From a virus: a stretch of DNA of 22,999 nucleotides. The notes beneath the pieces were generated by a model. The model made no database searches and had not been told where the DNA came from. It saw only the letters and a list, made by a program, of their open reading frames with translations. The DNA lies in IMG/VR virus record IMGVR_UViG_3300036715_000394, positions 1 through 22,999 of that record; one strand, 5' to 3'. Position numbers and translations under genes: made by a program. This document shows, one piece after another, positions 15,453 to 21,090 of the stretch; position 1 is the stretch's first letter; each line of letters begins with the position of its first letter.

Positions 15453-15797
15453 ATGAAAATCCCGCTGCTGCCCCAAGACAAGGCGAACCACTACTTCTAC
15501 GGCTCTCTCGCGTCCCTTGTGACGCTGATCGCCGCGAAGCTGCTGCTGTTGGCCATCGCGTTCTTTGGCGTCTCGTCTGCATGGCACGCGAGTGTGCTGC
15601 TGGTCTATGTCGTCGCCTTTCTTGCGTCCGTTGCTGTCGGCAAGGCGAAGGAAATCATGGATCAGCGAGCGAACGATCAGGCTATTGCCGAAGGCCGCGA
15701 CCCAGAGCATAGCGTCGAGACGAATGACGTTCGCGCAACTGCGGCCGGTGGATTTATCGTCTCGGCAGCATTCCTCTTGGGGGCGCTGTGGACATGA
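15453..15797 (+). CDS. Small membrane protein with DKxxH / KExxD motifs
   Basis: 114 residues; the ATG at 15453 follows GGAGG at 15441 (upstream in-frame GTG rejected). Hydrophobic segments lie at about 19-40, 46-62 and 98-112. Conserved-looking polar residues are DKANH at 9-13, KEIMD at 66-70 and D92 with RATAAGG at 94-100. This H-x-x-x-G and K-E-x-x-D arrangement is shared with the YfiM / DUF2279 and VanZ-like groups of small envelope proteins, and similar proteins sit next to holin genes in related phages. It could be a lysis or envelope-modifying protein; I cannot decide from sequence. First of three overlapping membrane-protein genes. Confidence 0.6.
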   Translation: MKIPLLPQDKANHYFYGSLASLVTLIAAKLLLLAIAFFGVSSAWHASVLLVYVVAFLASVAVGKAKEIMDQRANDQAIAEGRDPEHSVETNDVRATAAGGFIVSAAFLLGALWT

Positions 15798-16099
15798 GAG
15801 ACGACATCGCCACCAACCCATTCGTCGCGTCTTTCATGGGCGCTCTGGTGGGCCTGAAGGCATGGCCGGGAACATCATGGCTCGACAAGGCCTCGAACCT
15901 GACGCTTGGCTTCCTGATTTCGATCATTGCAGGGCCTGCGATCGTGGACTATCTTGGGGTATCGTCCCCTCGAATCGGTGCGGCCATTGCGTTCGTCTGC
16001 GGCGCGACCGGGCTAGTGCTCTACGCATCCGTTATCGAAGGGATCAGACAGACGAAGTTCGCCGAGATCGTTACTCGGTGGCTTGGGGGCTCGAAATGA
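15794..16099 (+). CDS. Putative holin-like membrane protein
   Basis: 101 residues with the ATG coupled to the previous stop. Hydrophobic segments at about 9-23, 36-55 and 61-81 are separated by short polar turns (PGTSWLDKASN; LGVSSPR), and the C-terminus is amphipathic and basic (RQTKFAEIVTRWLGGSK). The opening NPFVASFMGALVGLKAWPG is a pattern I associate with holin-type proteins in betaproteobacterial phages. A holin would make the membrane lesion that releases the endolysin. No endolysin gene is within the window, so the lysis role remains inference. Confidence 0.55.
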   Translation: MRDDIATNPFVASFMGALVGLKAWPGTSWLDKASNLTLGFLISIIAGPAIVDYLGVSSPRIGAAIAFVCGATGLVLYASVIEGIRQTKFAEIVTRWLGGSK

Positions 16100-16398
16100 A
16101 GGACTTATCGATCTGGATCGACATCATCGTTGTGGCGCTGTGTGCTTTCTCCGTGTTCAGCACTCGCGTGCAGACGGGCTTCTTCGTGTCCGCTGGCTAC
16201 GGTCTGTTCGCCATTGCTGCAATCGCAGACCTTGACCCCACGATCGACGATCAGCGACTGCTGACGGTCGTGCTGGCCGGAGCTGTCTGTGTCGTCGTCG
16301 CGAACCTGATGCGAGCCTTCGGAATCGACACGATCGTTCCGCGAGCGCTCCGCAACGCCCACCCGCAGCACCAGCACCGGAGGGCGACTGACGCCTAG
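16096..16398 (+). CDS. Putative membrane protein, second holin/antiholin candidate
   Basis: 100 residues from an ATG overlapping the previous stop. Three hydrophobic segments at about 6-22, 28-45 and 54-72 are followed by a basic, His-rich tail (PRALRNAHPQHQHRRATDA), giving an N-out/C-in class I holin-like layout. An in-frame ORF extends upstream to 15565, but its residues there are the out-of-frame shadow of the two preceding genes. The stop (TAG 16396-16398) shares bases with the stop of the ASCH gene on the opposite strand. Its partner function with the gene before it (holin plus antiholin) is inferred only from pairing and size. Confidence 0.55.
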   Translation: MKDLSIWIDIIVVALCAFSVFSTRVQTGFFVSAGYGLFAIAAIADLDPTIDDQRLLTVVLAGAVCVVVANLMRAFGIDTIVPRALRNAHPQHQHRRATDA

Positions 16399-16850
16399 CT
16401 GATGACGGGGCAGCGCGCGGTGTACTTCACCTCGCCCTGCGGGAGCGGGTAATCGAACAGCCACTCTTTGTCGATGTCCGTGTCGAGCATCACGACACCC
16501 TCCGCCGGAACATCGAACAAGCGCAGCCGCGAGACGATCGGCGTCGGCCGGCAAAAGCCCACCGGCTTCATCACCCAAGCGAATGAGCTGGCCACATAGT
16601 TGCCCATGGAGGCCCCATCGTCGGCGCGCGTCATCGGTCGGCAATCGACGACCTCGACGACCCCGATCATGCAACCCGCGTGCAGCAGGCGCATCTCTTC
16701 GCGATCCTGCCAGAAGGCATTGTTCGGCGCCGAGCTGGCGCAGATCAGCAAGAACCCCCTGTGCGTGGTCGGCCACGACCTGACCTCGATCGTCTTCGCG
16801 CCATCGACGAGCGCGTAGGCCCACGGCTGGCGCACTGCTAGAGCTTTCAT
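16395..16850 (-). CDS. ASCH-domain protein
   Basis: 151 residues on the minus strand. I chose the ATG at 16850 over a TTG two codons upstream because AGGA lies six bases before it. The start MKALAVRQPWAYALVDGAKTI, then EVRSWPTTHRGFLLICAS, is the classical ASCH opening (hydrophobic-x-x-R-Q-P-W-A, G-x-K-x-x-E-x-R-x-W, R-G); IGVVEVVDC and SSFAWVM match later strands. ASCH proteins adopt a PUA-like fold and bind RNA or modified nucleosides; some hydrolyse N4-acetylcytidine. Whether this one is an enzyme is unknown. It is the only leftward gene in the window, tail-to-tail with the membrane genes, with a palindrome and a divergent promoter region behind its start. Confidence 0.83.
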   Translation of the reverse strand: MKALAVRQPWAYALVDGAKTIEVRSWPTTHRGFLLICASSAPNNAFWQDREEMRLLHAGCMIGVVEVVDCRPMTRADDGASMGNYVASSFAWVMKPVGFCRPTPIVSRLRLFDVPAEGVVMLDTDIDKEWLFDYPLPQGEVKYTARCPVIS

Positions 16851-16888
16851 AGGCAATCCTCACGCTCACAATGAGCGCATCTTTCGAT

Positions 16889-16903
16889 GGTATCACAGAT
16901 ACC
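16889..16903. promoter_or_regulatory. Palindrome GGTATC-ACA-GATACC
   Basis: A perfect 6-bp inverted repeat with a 3-bp spacer, 39 bp upstream of the ASCH start codon. Its left half, extended to GGTATCAC, is also found in the spacers of both rightward promoters (16955-16962 and 20532-20539), just before the -10. It looks like an operator half-site shared by three places; the binding protein is unknown. Confidence 0.45.
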
Positions 16904-16912
16904 GCCACAGAA

Positions 16913-16930
16913 TTAGAGAGGTGACTCTAA
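16913..16930. promoter_or_regulatory. Operator-like palindrome TTAGAG-N6-CTCTAA, copy 1
   Basis: Six-base inverted arms TTAGAG and CTCTAA with spacer AGGTGA, ending nine bases before the -35 of the first accessory promoter. The same palindrome is repeated at copy 2 with spacer AGGTCA. The position upstream of -35 suits an activator or a looping repressor. On the minus strand it includes TCTAAT, a possible -10 for the ASCH gene, though no matching -35 was found. Confidence 0.6.
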
Positions 16931-16939
16931 AATACCGGG

Positions 16940-16968
16940 TTGTCAAACGTCTCAGGTATCACTATCAT
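16940..16968 (+). promoter_or_regulatory. Promoter P1 of the first accessory operon
   Basis: TTGTCA at 16940-16945, a 17-bp spacer and TATCAT at 16963-16968 form a good sigma70-type promoter. The start would be near 16975, giving a leader of about 25 bases to the ATG at 17000, which is preceded by GGAG. The same arrangement, almost base for base, recurs at 20517-20545. Confidence 0.75.
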
Positions 16969-16999
16969 TGCATCATCAACTCAACGAACGGAGCAGAGA

Positions 17000-17284
17000 A
17001 TGCAAGCATCTAACAGATTCGGCCGAGGCTCTCCTGTGTACGCGTGCCGATGCTGTGGCCGCAATACCCGCCAGACGGGTCGCGGCGACAACGAGAACGT
17101 CAACCTGTGCGCGAACTGCTTCGACCTCGCCGGAGAGGAAAACAGCTTGAGCGATACGGGTGACTTTTACGAGTCGCCGGCCTACGTGCTCCAGCTGATC
17201 GAAGGGGTCGCGAAGCTCGGCGGCAACGCGGCATGCTGGCGAGACCTGAAGGCGGCGGCACAGAAGGCGGTGGCGGCGAGCTGA
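17000..17284 (+). CDS. Small zinc-ribbon protein
   Basis: 94 residues. The ATG at 17000 is chosen because GGAG at 16990-16993 is well spaced and promoter P1 lies upstream; a longer reading from the promoter is rejected. C16-x2-C19 and C37-x2-C40 form a treble-clef or zinc-ribbon pair around GRNTRQTGRGDNENVNL, followed by FDLAGEENSLSDTGDF, an arrangement common in small phage and plasmid proteins of unknown role. It would bind one zinc ion and may bind nucleic acid or protein. The last 40 residues form a helix-rich region. First gene of the P1 operon. Confidence 0.72.
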   Translation: MQASNRFGRGSPVYACRCCGRNTRQTGRGDNENVNLCANCFDLAGEENSLSDTGDFYESPAYVLQLIEGVAKLGGNAACWRDLKAAAQKAVAAS

Positions 17285-17291
17285 TTCCAGC

Positions 17292-17312
17292 AGCAAGGGT
17301 TCGGCCCTTGCT
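17292..17312 (+). terminator. Stem-loop after the zinc-ribbon gene (attenuator-like)
   Basis: AGCAAGGG (17292-17299) pairs perfectly with CCCTTGCT (17305-17312) around TTCGG, eight base pairs, starting eight bases after the stop. There is no U-run (CTTGAGATC follows), so it is a poor intrinsic terminator. It more likely protects the 3' end of the first message or reduces read-through. Confidence 0.4.
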
Positions 17313-17335
17313 CTTGAGATCACAACGGAGGTTCT

Positions 17336-17584
17336 ATGTCGAAGGCACAGAAGTGCTACCTGCGCATCGGAAGCGACGCGCTGGAGCAGGCGGAATTTTG
17401 CGGCTCGATCGGCGATGCGCTGGCCGAGTTCGGCGAAGTCGCCCGCGAGCTTGACCGCTACGGCCAGAGCATCGATGCGTCGATTCACTTCGTCGATCGG
17501 CGCAATGACCCGGAGTTGACCGAATACCCTGACCGCGTGCTGAGCCTCGGGCCGCGCGGTGGAATCAAGATGGAGGCCTGCTGA
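17336..17584 (+). CDS. Hypothetical protein
   Basis: 82 residues with GGAGG five bases before the ATG. I do not recognise it. It is a mixed alpha-beta sequence (CYLRIGSDALEQAEFCGSI, ALAEFGEVARELDRYGQ, ASIHFVDRR, PDRVLSLGPRGGIKMEAC). Two strands and an amphipathic helix suggest a small ferredoxin-like domain, but this is only a fold guess. It sits between the stem-loop and the next small gene, overlapping that gene by one base. Confidence 0.6.
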   Translation: MSKAQKCYLRIGSDALEQAEFCGSIGDALAEFGEVARELDRYGQSIDASIHFVDRRNDPELTEYPDRVLSLGPRGGIKMEAC

Positions 17585-17820
17585 TGGCTGCCGAGATCAA
17601 AACCCTGCGCGAGTTCAAGGCGCGCGCCGAGGCGCTCTTCTGGAAAGCAAACCCGCAAGCTGCGCACGCATATCTGCGCTGGGTTCGTGCGAACCCTGTG
17701 AAGCGCTGGGCGAACGGTAAGCCGGGGTTTTCCGGCACGATCGAGGTGCGCGCGGCCGGCTACAGGCCCACGAACATGATCGCGACCTACGTGCGCGGCG
17801 ACGGGCTGGGGGTGCGGTGA
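17584..17820 (+). CDS. Hypothetical protein
   Basis: 78 residues; GGAGG lies 7 bases upstream and the start shares one base with the previous stop. The N-terminal half is helical and aromatic (LREFKARAEALFWKANPQAAHAYLRWVRAN), and the C-terminal half is basic and strand-rich (FSGTIEVRAAGYRPTNMIATYVRG). No family recognised. The net positive charge would allow nucleic-acid contact. Confidence 0.58.
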   Translation: MAAEIKTLREFKARAEALFWKANPQAAHAYLRWVRANPVKRWANGKPGFSGTIEVRAAGYRPTNMIATYVRGDGLGVR

Positions 17821-18026
17821 TGGCTGCCGAGAACTACATCAAGCGCATGGAGCGCGAGCTGCGCGAGGCGAACGATCGCATCGCGCGCGCCGAGATGCAG
17901 ATCACCTCATTCCGCGAGCACCTGATGCTGCCGAAGTTTCGGGCAGAGAGTGAGCTGCAAAACTACATCAATACGTCAGACGTGAGCCGCTGGCTCGATG
18001 ACATCAGCAAGGAGCTTGTCGAATGA
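17820..18026 (+). CDS. Hypothetical coiled-coil protein
   Basis: 68 residues. The ATG at 17820 shares one base with the previous stop, and a GGGGGTG run precedes it. Residues 1-35 form a charged heptad-like helix (NYIKRMERELREANDRIARAEMQI), then LPKFRAESELQNYINTSDVSRWLDDI. The closing part, with LQNYINTSDVSRWLDDI, resembles linkers in small phage proteins, but no function is known. It likely oligomerises. Overlaps the next gene by four bases. Confidence 0.6.
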   Translation: MAAENYIKRMERELREANDRIARAEMQITSFREHLMLPKFRAESELQNYINTSDVSRWLDDISKELVE

Positions 18027-18220
18027 AGATTGCCAGCAGACCATGGTCGCAGACCATCCCGGTTTTCTATGTCGAGTCGGTCAAGGGCCGAGTCGGGGAC
18101 TGGGGTTATACGACCGACTACCAGAAGGCTATTCCGTTGACCGATCGGCAGCAGGCGCGATTCGCCTCTGACTGCCGGCACGTCGGCGTGGTCGCCCGCT
18201 TTATCGAGGTGCCGAAATGA
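18023..18220 (+). CDS. Hypothetical protein
   Basis: 65 residues, ATGA-coupled on both sides. It is beta-rich (TIPVFYVESVKGRVGDWGYTT) followed by YQKAIPLTDRQQARFASDCRHVGVVARFIEV. The sequence pattern 'T-x-x-x-K-A-x-x-L-[ST]-x-x-[QE]' recurs in small proteins of phage accessory operons that I cannot name. No catalytic motif. Confidence 0.58.
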   Translation: MKIASRPWSQTIPVFYVESVKGRVGDWGYTTDYQKAIPLTDRQQARFASDCRHVGVVARFIEVPK

Positions 18221-18393
18221 TTACCGCGCAGGAATTGAAGCATGCGCGTGCGGCCGTCGCCACTGGCAGCCGCATCGCAATCCAAGAGGCCCTGAACGTG
18301 CTCAAGCGCGAAGGCGGCCGACTCACACAGCAACAGTTGGACGAGGCCAAGCGTCTCGGGTACGACATCACCGGAATTGGAGTGAAGTCATGA
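18217..18393 (+). CDS. Hypothetical small helical protein
   Basis: 58 residues: starts MITAQELKHARAAVATGSRI, continues AIQEALNVLKREGGRLTQQQ and ends LDEAKRLGYDITGIGVKS. It is found by following the unbroken ATGA chain between the genes at 18023 and 18390, filling that interval exactly. Two or three helices are predicted by eye. No family recognised. Confidence 0.58.
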   Translation: MITAQELKHARAAVATGSRIAIQEALNVLKREGGRLTQQQLDEAKRLGYDITGIGVKS

Positions 18394-18794
18394 AGTACGC
18401 AGTGCATCAGATCGACGGCCAAGGCATCAGTTTCGGGACGAAGATCAAGTCAGGCGCGACGATTCAATTCGAGGTGCGCCACGTCGATGGAGGCCCGCGA
18501 GCCTTCGCGACCGGCTGCTTCATGCTCGATGGTCTGAGCAAGCAGAAGCTGGCCGGCATGCGCCGATCGGCCGCGAGCCAGTGCGAGGCCTATGAGCGCT
18601 ACCTTGAGCGCACCGGCAACCGATGGGAAGTGCTCCAGAAGGAGAAGGCGGACGCGGCGGCGGCCATCAAGAAGCGCGACGCGCGGATCGAGCAGCTCAC
18701 AAAGCGCATCCCTGAGCTGGAAGCCGAGCTGGAGCAGCTGCGCGGCGAGAAGTCCATGGCCGAGATGGTTCGTCTCGGCAAGGTGCCGGCATGA
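18390..18794 (+). CDS. Hypothetical protein with C-terminal coiled coil
   Basis: 134 residues, coupled on both sides by ATGA. The N-terminal ~55 residues are strand-rich (YAVHQIDGQGISFGTKIKSG, TIQFEVRHVDGG). Residues about 56-130 form a long charged helix, with KEKADAAAAIKKRDARIEQL and LEAELEQLRGEKSMAEM showing heptad spacing. It could be a dimerising or scaffold-like accessory protein. No known family. Confidence 0.62.
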   Translation: MKYAVHQIDGQGISFGTKIKSGATIQFEVRHVDGGPRAFATGCFMLDGLSKQKLAGMRRSAASQCEAYERYLERTGNRWEVLQKEKADAAAAIKKRDARIEQLTKRIPELEAELEQLRGEKSMAEMVRLGKVPA

Positions 18795-18997
18795 GCGTGC
18801 AGCAGGCCTTCGACGTGTACCTCGGAAAGCGGTGCATCGACACCGTATTCGCGACCGGCTACACCGAGGACGAGATGCGTCGCAGCCTCATTGGCCATGA
18901 CGGCTACGATTCCCGGATCACCGTGCGCCTCGCTCGGCCGCGCGCCGCTTCCCCGGCAGTCAGCGGCCGCACCACGCGCGCCGCGAGAGGTCAATGA
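18791..18997 (+). CDS. Hypothetical protein
   Basis: 68 residues, ATGA-coupled. The first 50 residues (QQAFDVYLGKRCIDTVFATG, YTEDEMRRSLIGHDGYDSRI, TVRLAR) resemble the small beta-alpha-beta arrangement of phage accessory proteins with a 'VYLxxxxIDxVFxxG' start. The tail is basic and disordered (RPRAASPAVSGRTTRAARGQ). No function assigned. Confidence 0.6.
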   Translation: MSVQQAFDVYLGKRCIDTVFATGYTEDEMRRSLIGHDGYDSRITVRLARPRAASPAVSGRTTRAARGQ

Positions 18998-19416
18998 TGG
19001 CCGCCGCCCCGACTGCCCCGCGCTGGGCCGCCCTGCGCATCATCGCCCGGCCGCTCCGCGATCACGGGTGGCCACACTCGCACGCCATCATGCAGTCCGG
19101 CGTGCTACTCGACGCAGAGGTGGACGCGGAAAATGGCCTTCTGAGGGCCGCCAGTCTGCCGCAGGCACCTACCCCATTGCCGGGAGAGCCCGTGCTCAGC
19201 AGGGGCGCCTCTGACGCCTTCGCTGAGCGCTTCGCGGCAGACAAGGCGCAGGCGAAGCCGAAGCTGCATCTGGTTTGCGGCCTCTGGGTCTACTCGACAA
19301 GCTCGCAATACGGGCACGACGACGATCGGCACAAGCTGGCGCGGATCGAGTGCCTCCGCAGGAACCAAGTCGAGGGACGGTTCGGCCAATTCTCCGGCGG
19401 AAGGATATTCCGATGA
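18994..19416 (+). CDS. Hypothetical protein
   Basis: 140 residues. Two adjacent ATG codons (18994 and 18997) follow GAGAGG; the first overlaps the previous stop. The middle is Ala/Pro-rich and low in complexity, while the end is more structured (KLHLVCGLWVYSTSSQYGHD, DDRHKLARIECLRRNQVEGR). The composition of the middle suggests a linker. No family recognised. Confidence 0.55.
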   Translation: MMAAAPTAPRWAALRIIARPLRDHGWPHSHAIMQSGVLLDAEVDAENGLLRAASLPQAPTPLPGEPVLSRGASDAFAERFAADKAQAKPKLHLVCGLWVYSTSSQYGHDDDRHKLARIECLRRNQVEGRFGQFSGGRIFR

Positions 19417-19664
19417 GCGACTCGCGCGAAGAGGTGCGCCGAGCGCATGCCGCGCTCTTGGAACTGGTCTGCGTCAAGGAGCTGCGCGAGGAAGTCTCGC
19501 GACGCAAACAGCGCCGACTGTGCTCGATCAAGCGGGACATGACCGAGGTTCAAGAGATTGCCCGGCTTCATGCCGAATGCAAGGTGCGCGAGACTCGCGC
19601 ATGGAAGGAGGCGCGCGCAGTGCTCGCGGCCGCCATCATCAAAGAAGGAGAGCTTCAATCATGA
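19413..19664 (+). CDS. Hypothetical charged helical protein
   Basis: 83 residues; the ATG at 19413 overlaps the previous stop and is preceded by GGAAGGA. Almost entirely helical and charged (REEVRRAHAALLELVCVKEL, REEVSRRKQRRLCSIKRDMT, RLHAECKVRETRAWKEARAV), with a basic centre. DNA or RNA contact is possible. An earlier in-frame reading beginning at 19275 is the shadow of the preceding gene. Confidence 0.58.
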   Translation: MSDSREEVRRAHAALLELVCVKELREEVSRRKQRRLCSIKRDMTEVQEIARLHAECKVRETRAWKEARAVLAAAIIKEGELQS

Positions 19665-19912
19665 CAACCCAGAAAGAAATCGACGACTGGTTCGAGGCCG
19701 GCGTCAAGCATGGCGCAACGCACATGATCGTCGCTTGCGACACGTTCGATCACGAGGACTACCCGATCTACACGACCGGGGCCGAAGAGACGAATCGCGA
19801 GTACCTCGGCAACCTCGGGCAAAACATGCAGCGCGTCATGGAGGTCTACGACCTGAAGGCCGACAAGCACGAGCAGCTCAACGAGAGGCGCACGATGCGT
19901 CTGCCGTCATGA
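19661..19912 (+). CDS. Conserved phage hypothetical protein (DTFDHEDYP type)
   Basis: 83 residues with AAGGAGAG upstream and ATGA coupling. The sequence DDWFEAGVKHGATHMIVACD followed by TFDHEDYPIYTTG and NREYLGNLGQNMQRVMEVYDL is a pattern I recall from many unrelated phages' small ORFs (W-x-x-x-G-x-x-x-G-A-x-H-M-[IL]-V-x-x-D-x-F-D-x-[ED]-D-Y-P-[VI]-Y). The function is unknown. Confidence 0.68.
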   Translation: MTTQKEIDDWFEAGVKHGATHMIVACDTFDHEDYPIYTTGAEETNREYLGNLGQNMQRVMEVYDLKADKHEQLNERRTMRLPS

Positions 19913-20223
19913 GCTACGCGCCCGGCAACGATCGCTTCTACGACCCCGCGGCGATGCGCGGCGTAGTCCCGAGCGAAGGCAAGACGGCCGCCATCAAGCG
20001 CGTCATGCGCAACCGAAGGCATCACTGGCGCGTGGTGCTCGGGTTCAAGTCTCGCGTCATCACGACCCCGAAGCTGCCCTGCGACCCGTTCGAGATTTTC
20101 ATCACCGGCCTGCCCATGTATGCGAAGGAAGGCTGGAAGTCCCTGCCCGTGACGATCCGCGGCAAGAGCGGCCTGTTCAAGCTGGTGGGCACGAAGCTGG
20201 TGGTCTGGGAGCCTGCGCCATGA
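19909..20223 (+). CDS. Hypothetical basic protein
   Basis: 104 residues, start coupled to the previous stop by ATGA. It is strongly basic (KTAAIKRVMRNRRHHWRVVL, GKSGLFKLVGTKLVVWEP), with a central PKLPCDPFEIFITGLPMYAK segment. The C-terminal strands may form a small barrel. I do not recognise a family; the frame upstream of 19909 is a shadow of other genes. Confidence 0.58.
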   Translation: MSYAPGNDRFYDPAAMRGVVPSEGKTAAIKRVMRNRRHHWRVVLGFKSRVITTPKLPCDPFEIFITGLPMYAKEGWKSLPVTIRGKSGLFKLVGTKLVVWEPAP

Positions 20224-20489
20224 GGCGAGAGACTCGGTACGGCACAAGCCCGGAGCTGTCCGCCTTGATGCGCCGCGCGATGGTCGAGCTGCCGCCCGTC
20301 AACTGTCATATGCCTGCGGCCGTGAGCGAGAAGGTACGCGGCCACAAAGTCCGCATCACGGCGAGCTGGGTCGGCCGCAATGGGCACAACGGACTCGCCC
20401 ACACGATTCAGCTCACATGCATGCTCGACGGCCGCCGCGTGAGCCGCGCGCTGCTGTACCGCTACTGCGGAGATGAGGTCAAGAAATAA
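20220..20489 (+). CDS. Hypothetical protein, last of the P1 operon
   Basis: 89 residues, ATGA-coupled to the gene before it. The C-terminal part (HKVRITASWVGRNGHNGLAH, TIQLTCMLDGRRVSRALLYR) is strand-rich. The stop codon (20487-20489) directly abuts the second palindrome, so the P1 operon may end or be attenuated here. No family recognised. Confidence 0.58.
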   Translation: MRRETRYGTSPELSALMRRAMVELPPVNCHMPAAVSEKVRGHKVRITASWVGRNGHNGLAHTIQLTCMLDGRRVSRALLYRYCGDEVKK

Positions 20490-20511
20490 ATTAGAGAGGT
20501 CACTCTAATTT
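20488..20511. promoter_or_regulatory. Operator-like palindrome AAATTAGAG-N6-CTCTAATTT, copy 2
   Basis: Nine-base perfect inverted arms around AGGTCA, a longer palindrome than copy 1 (six-base arms). It begins in the stop codon of the previous gene and ends five bases before the -35. Because it is AT-rich and lacks a GC stem plus U-run, it is not a good intrinsic terminator; an operator is more likely. Confidence 0.62.
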
Positions 20512-20516
20512 ACCTC

Positions 20517-20545
20517 TTGTCAAACGTCTGGGGTATCACTATCAT
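20517..20545 (+). promoter_or_regulatory. Promoter P2 of the second accessory operon
   Basis: TTGTCA (20517-20522), 17-bp spacer, TATCAT (20540-20545). The spacer differs from P1 at only two positions, and the leader shares AACGAACGGAGCAGAGAA with P1, with one extra AACG unit. The expected start is near 20552 and the first gene starts at 20583. Confidence 0.75.
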
Positions 20546-20582
20546 TGCACTATCGAATCAACGAACGAACGGAGCAGAGAAC

Positions 20583-20858
20583 ATGGCAACAGTAGAGCAA
20601 GTAGCCCGTGCCTTTGTGCAGGGCAAGGCGATGAAAGCCGGCAATGCGGCTACCGACGGCAAGGTTTACACGCTGTTCGGCAACGTGATCGCCCGGCACG
20701 GGGACGCGCAACGGCGCGGCATTCAAGGCGATTGGTGCGGCTGGTATTCGGTTTCGACGGCGCGGCACCTGAACGAGATCGCCGACGCGATCGGCAACGG
20801 CCGCCGCTACAGCTACGCGGCGGCGCGCCAGCAAGCGGTAAACACTTTCGACTTCTAA
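20583..20858 (+). CDS. Hypothetical protein, first of the P2 operon
   Basis: 91 residues from the ATG at 20583, GGAG eight bases upstream. Contains QVARAFVQGKAMKAGNAATD, then GKVYTLFGNVIARH and WYSVSTARHLNEIADAIGNG. This looks like a small conserved phage accessory protein ('...LxGNVIARH...TxRHLNxIA...'); the biological role is unknown. It replaces the zinc-ribbon gene at the first position of an otherwise identical promoter unit. Confidence 0.65.
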   Translation: MATVEQVARAFVQGKAMKAGNAATDGKVYTLFGNVIARHGDAQRRGIQGDWCGWYSVSTARHLNEIADAIGNGRRYSYAAARQQAVNTFDF

Positions 20859-20867
20859 GGGGTGAAC

Positions 20868-21083
20868 ATGAAAGCCTATACAACAAAAAGCGGCGCGACC
20901 CAGTTCAAGCCATCGATCGAGCAGCTCAAGCGCGGCGCGAGCGCATACCGAGGCTTCTGCCTCGCATGCGGCAAGTCGCAGGGCGGAACCGAGCCAGACG
21001 CGCGCAAGTACACCTGCGAGCACTGCGGCGCAGAAAAGGTCTACGGCGCTGAAGAGCTGATGCTGATGGGGCTGTACCACTGA
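20868..21083 (+). CDS. Small zinc-ribbon protein
   Basis: 71 residues. The ATG at 20868 follows AGGGG by five bases (a GTG two codons upstream is less well placed). C31-x2-C34 and C50-x2-C53, with ARKYTCEHCGAEKVYGAEEL, form a zinc ribbon. Unlike the P1 zinc protein, the knuckle sits in the middle and is followed by a short helix ending GAEELMLMGLYH, a pattern seen in small phage proteins. A nucleic-acid or transcription-related role is possible but unproven. Confidence 0.68.
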   Translation: MKAYTTKSGATQFKPSIEQLKRGASAYRGFCLACGKSQGGTEPDARKYTCEHCGAEKVYGAEELMLMGLYH

Positions 21084-21090
21084 GAAGGCC

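Noticed and set aside
15565-16398. A 277-codon protein ending in the third membrane gene
   Set aside because: Residues before 16096 are out-of-frame readings of two membrane genes; the ATG at 16096 is coupled to the preceding stop.
16940-17284. Longer start for the zinc-ribbon gene (peptide from TTGTCA), and the matching one at 20517
   Set aside because: The shared peptide arises because both TTG codons are the -35 boxes of duplicated promoters; GGAG sites support the downstream ATG codons.
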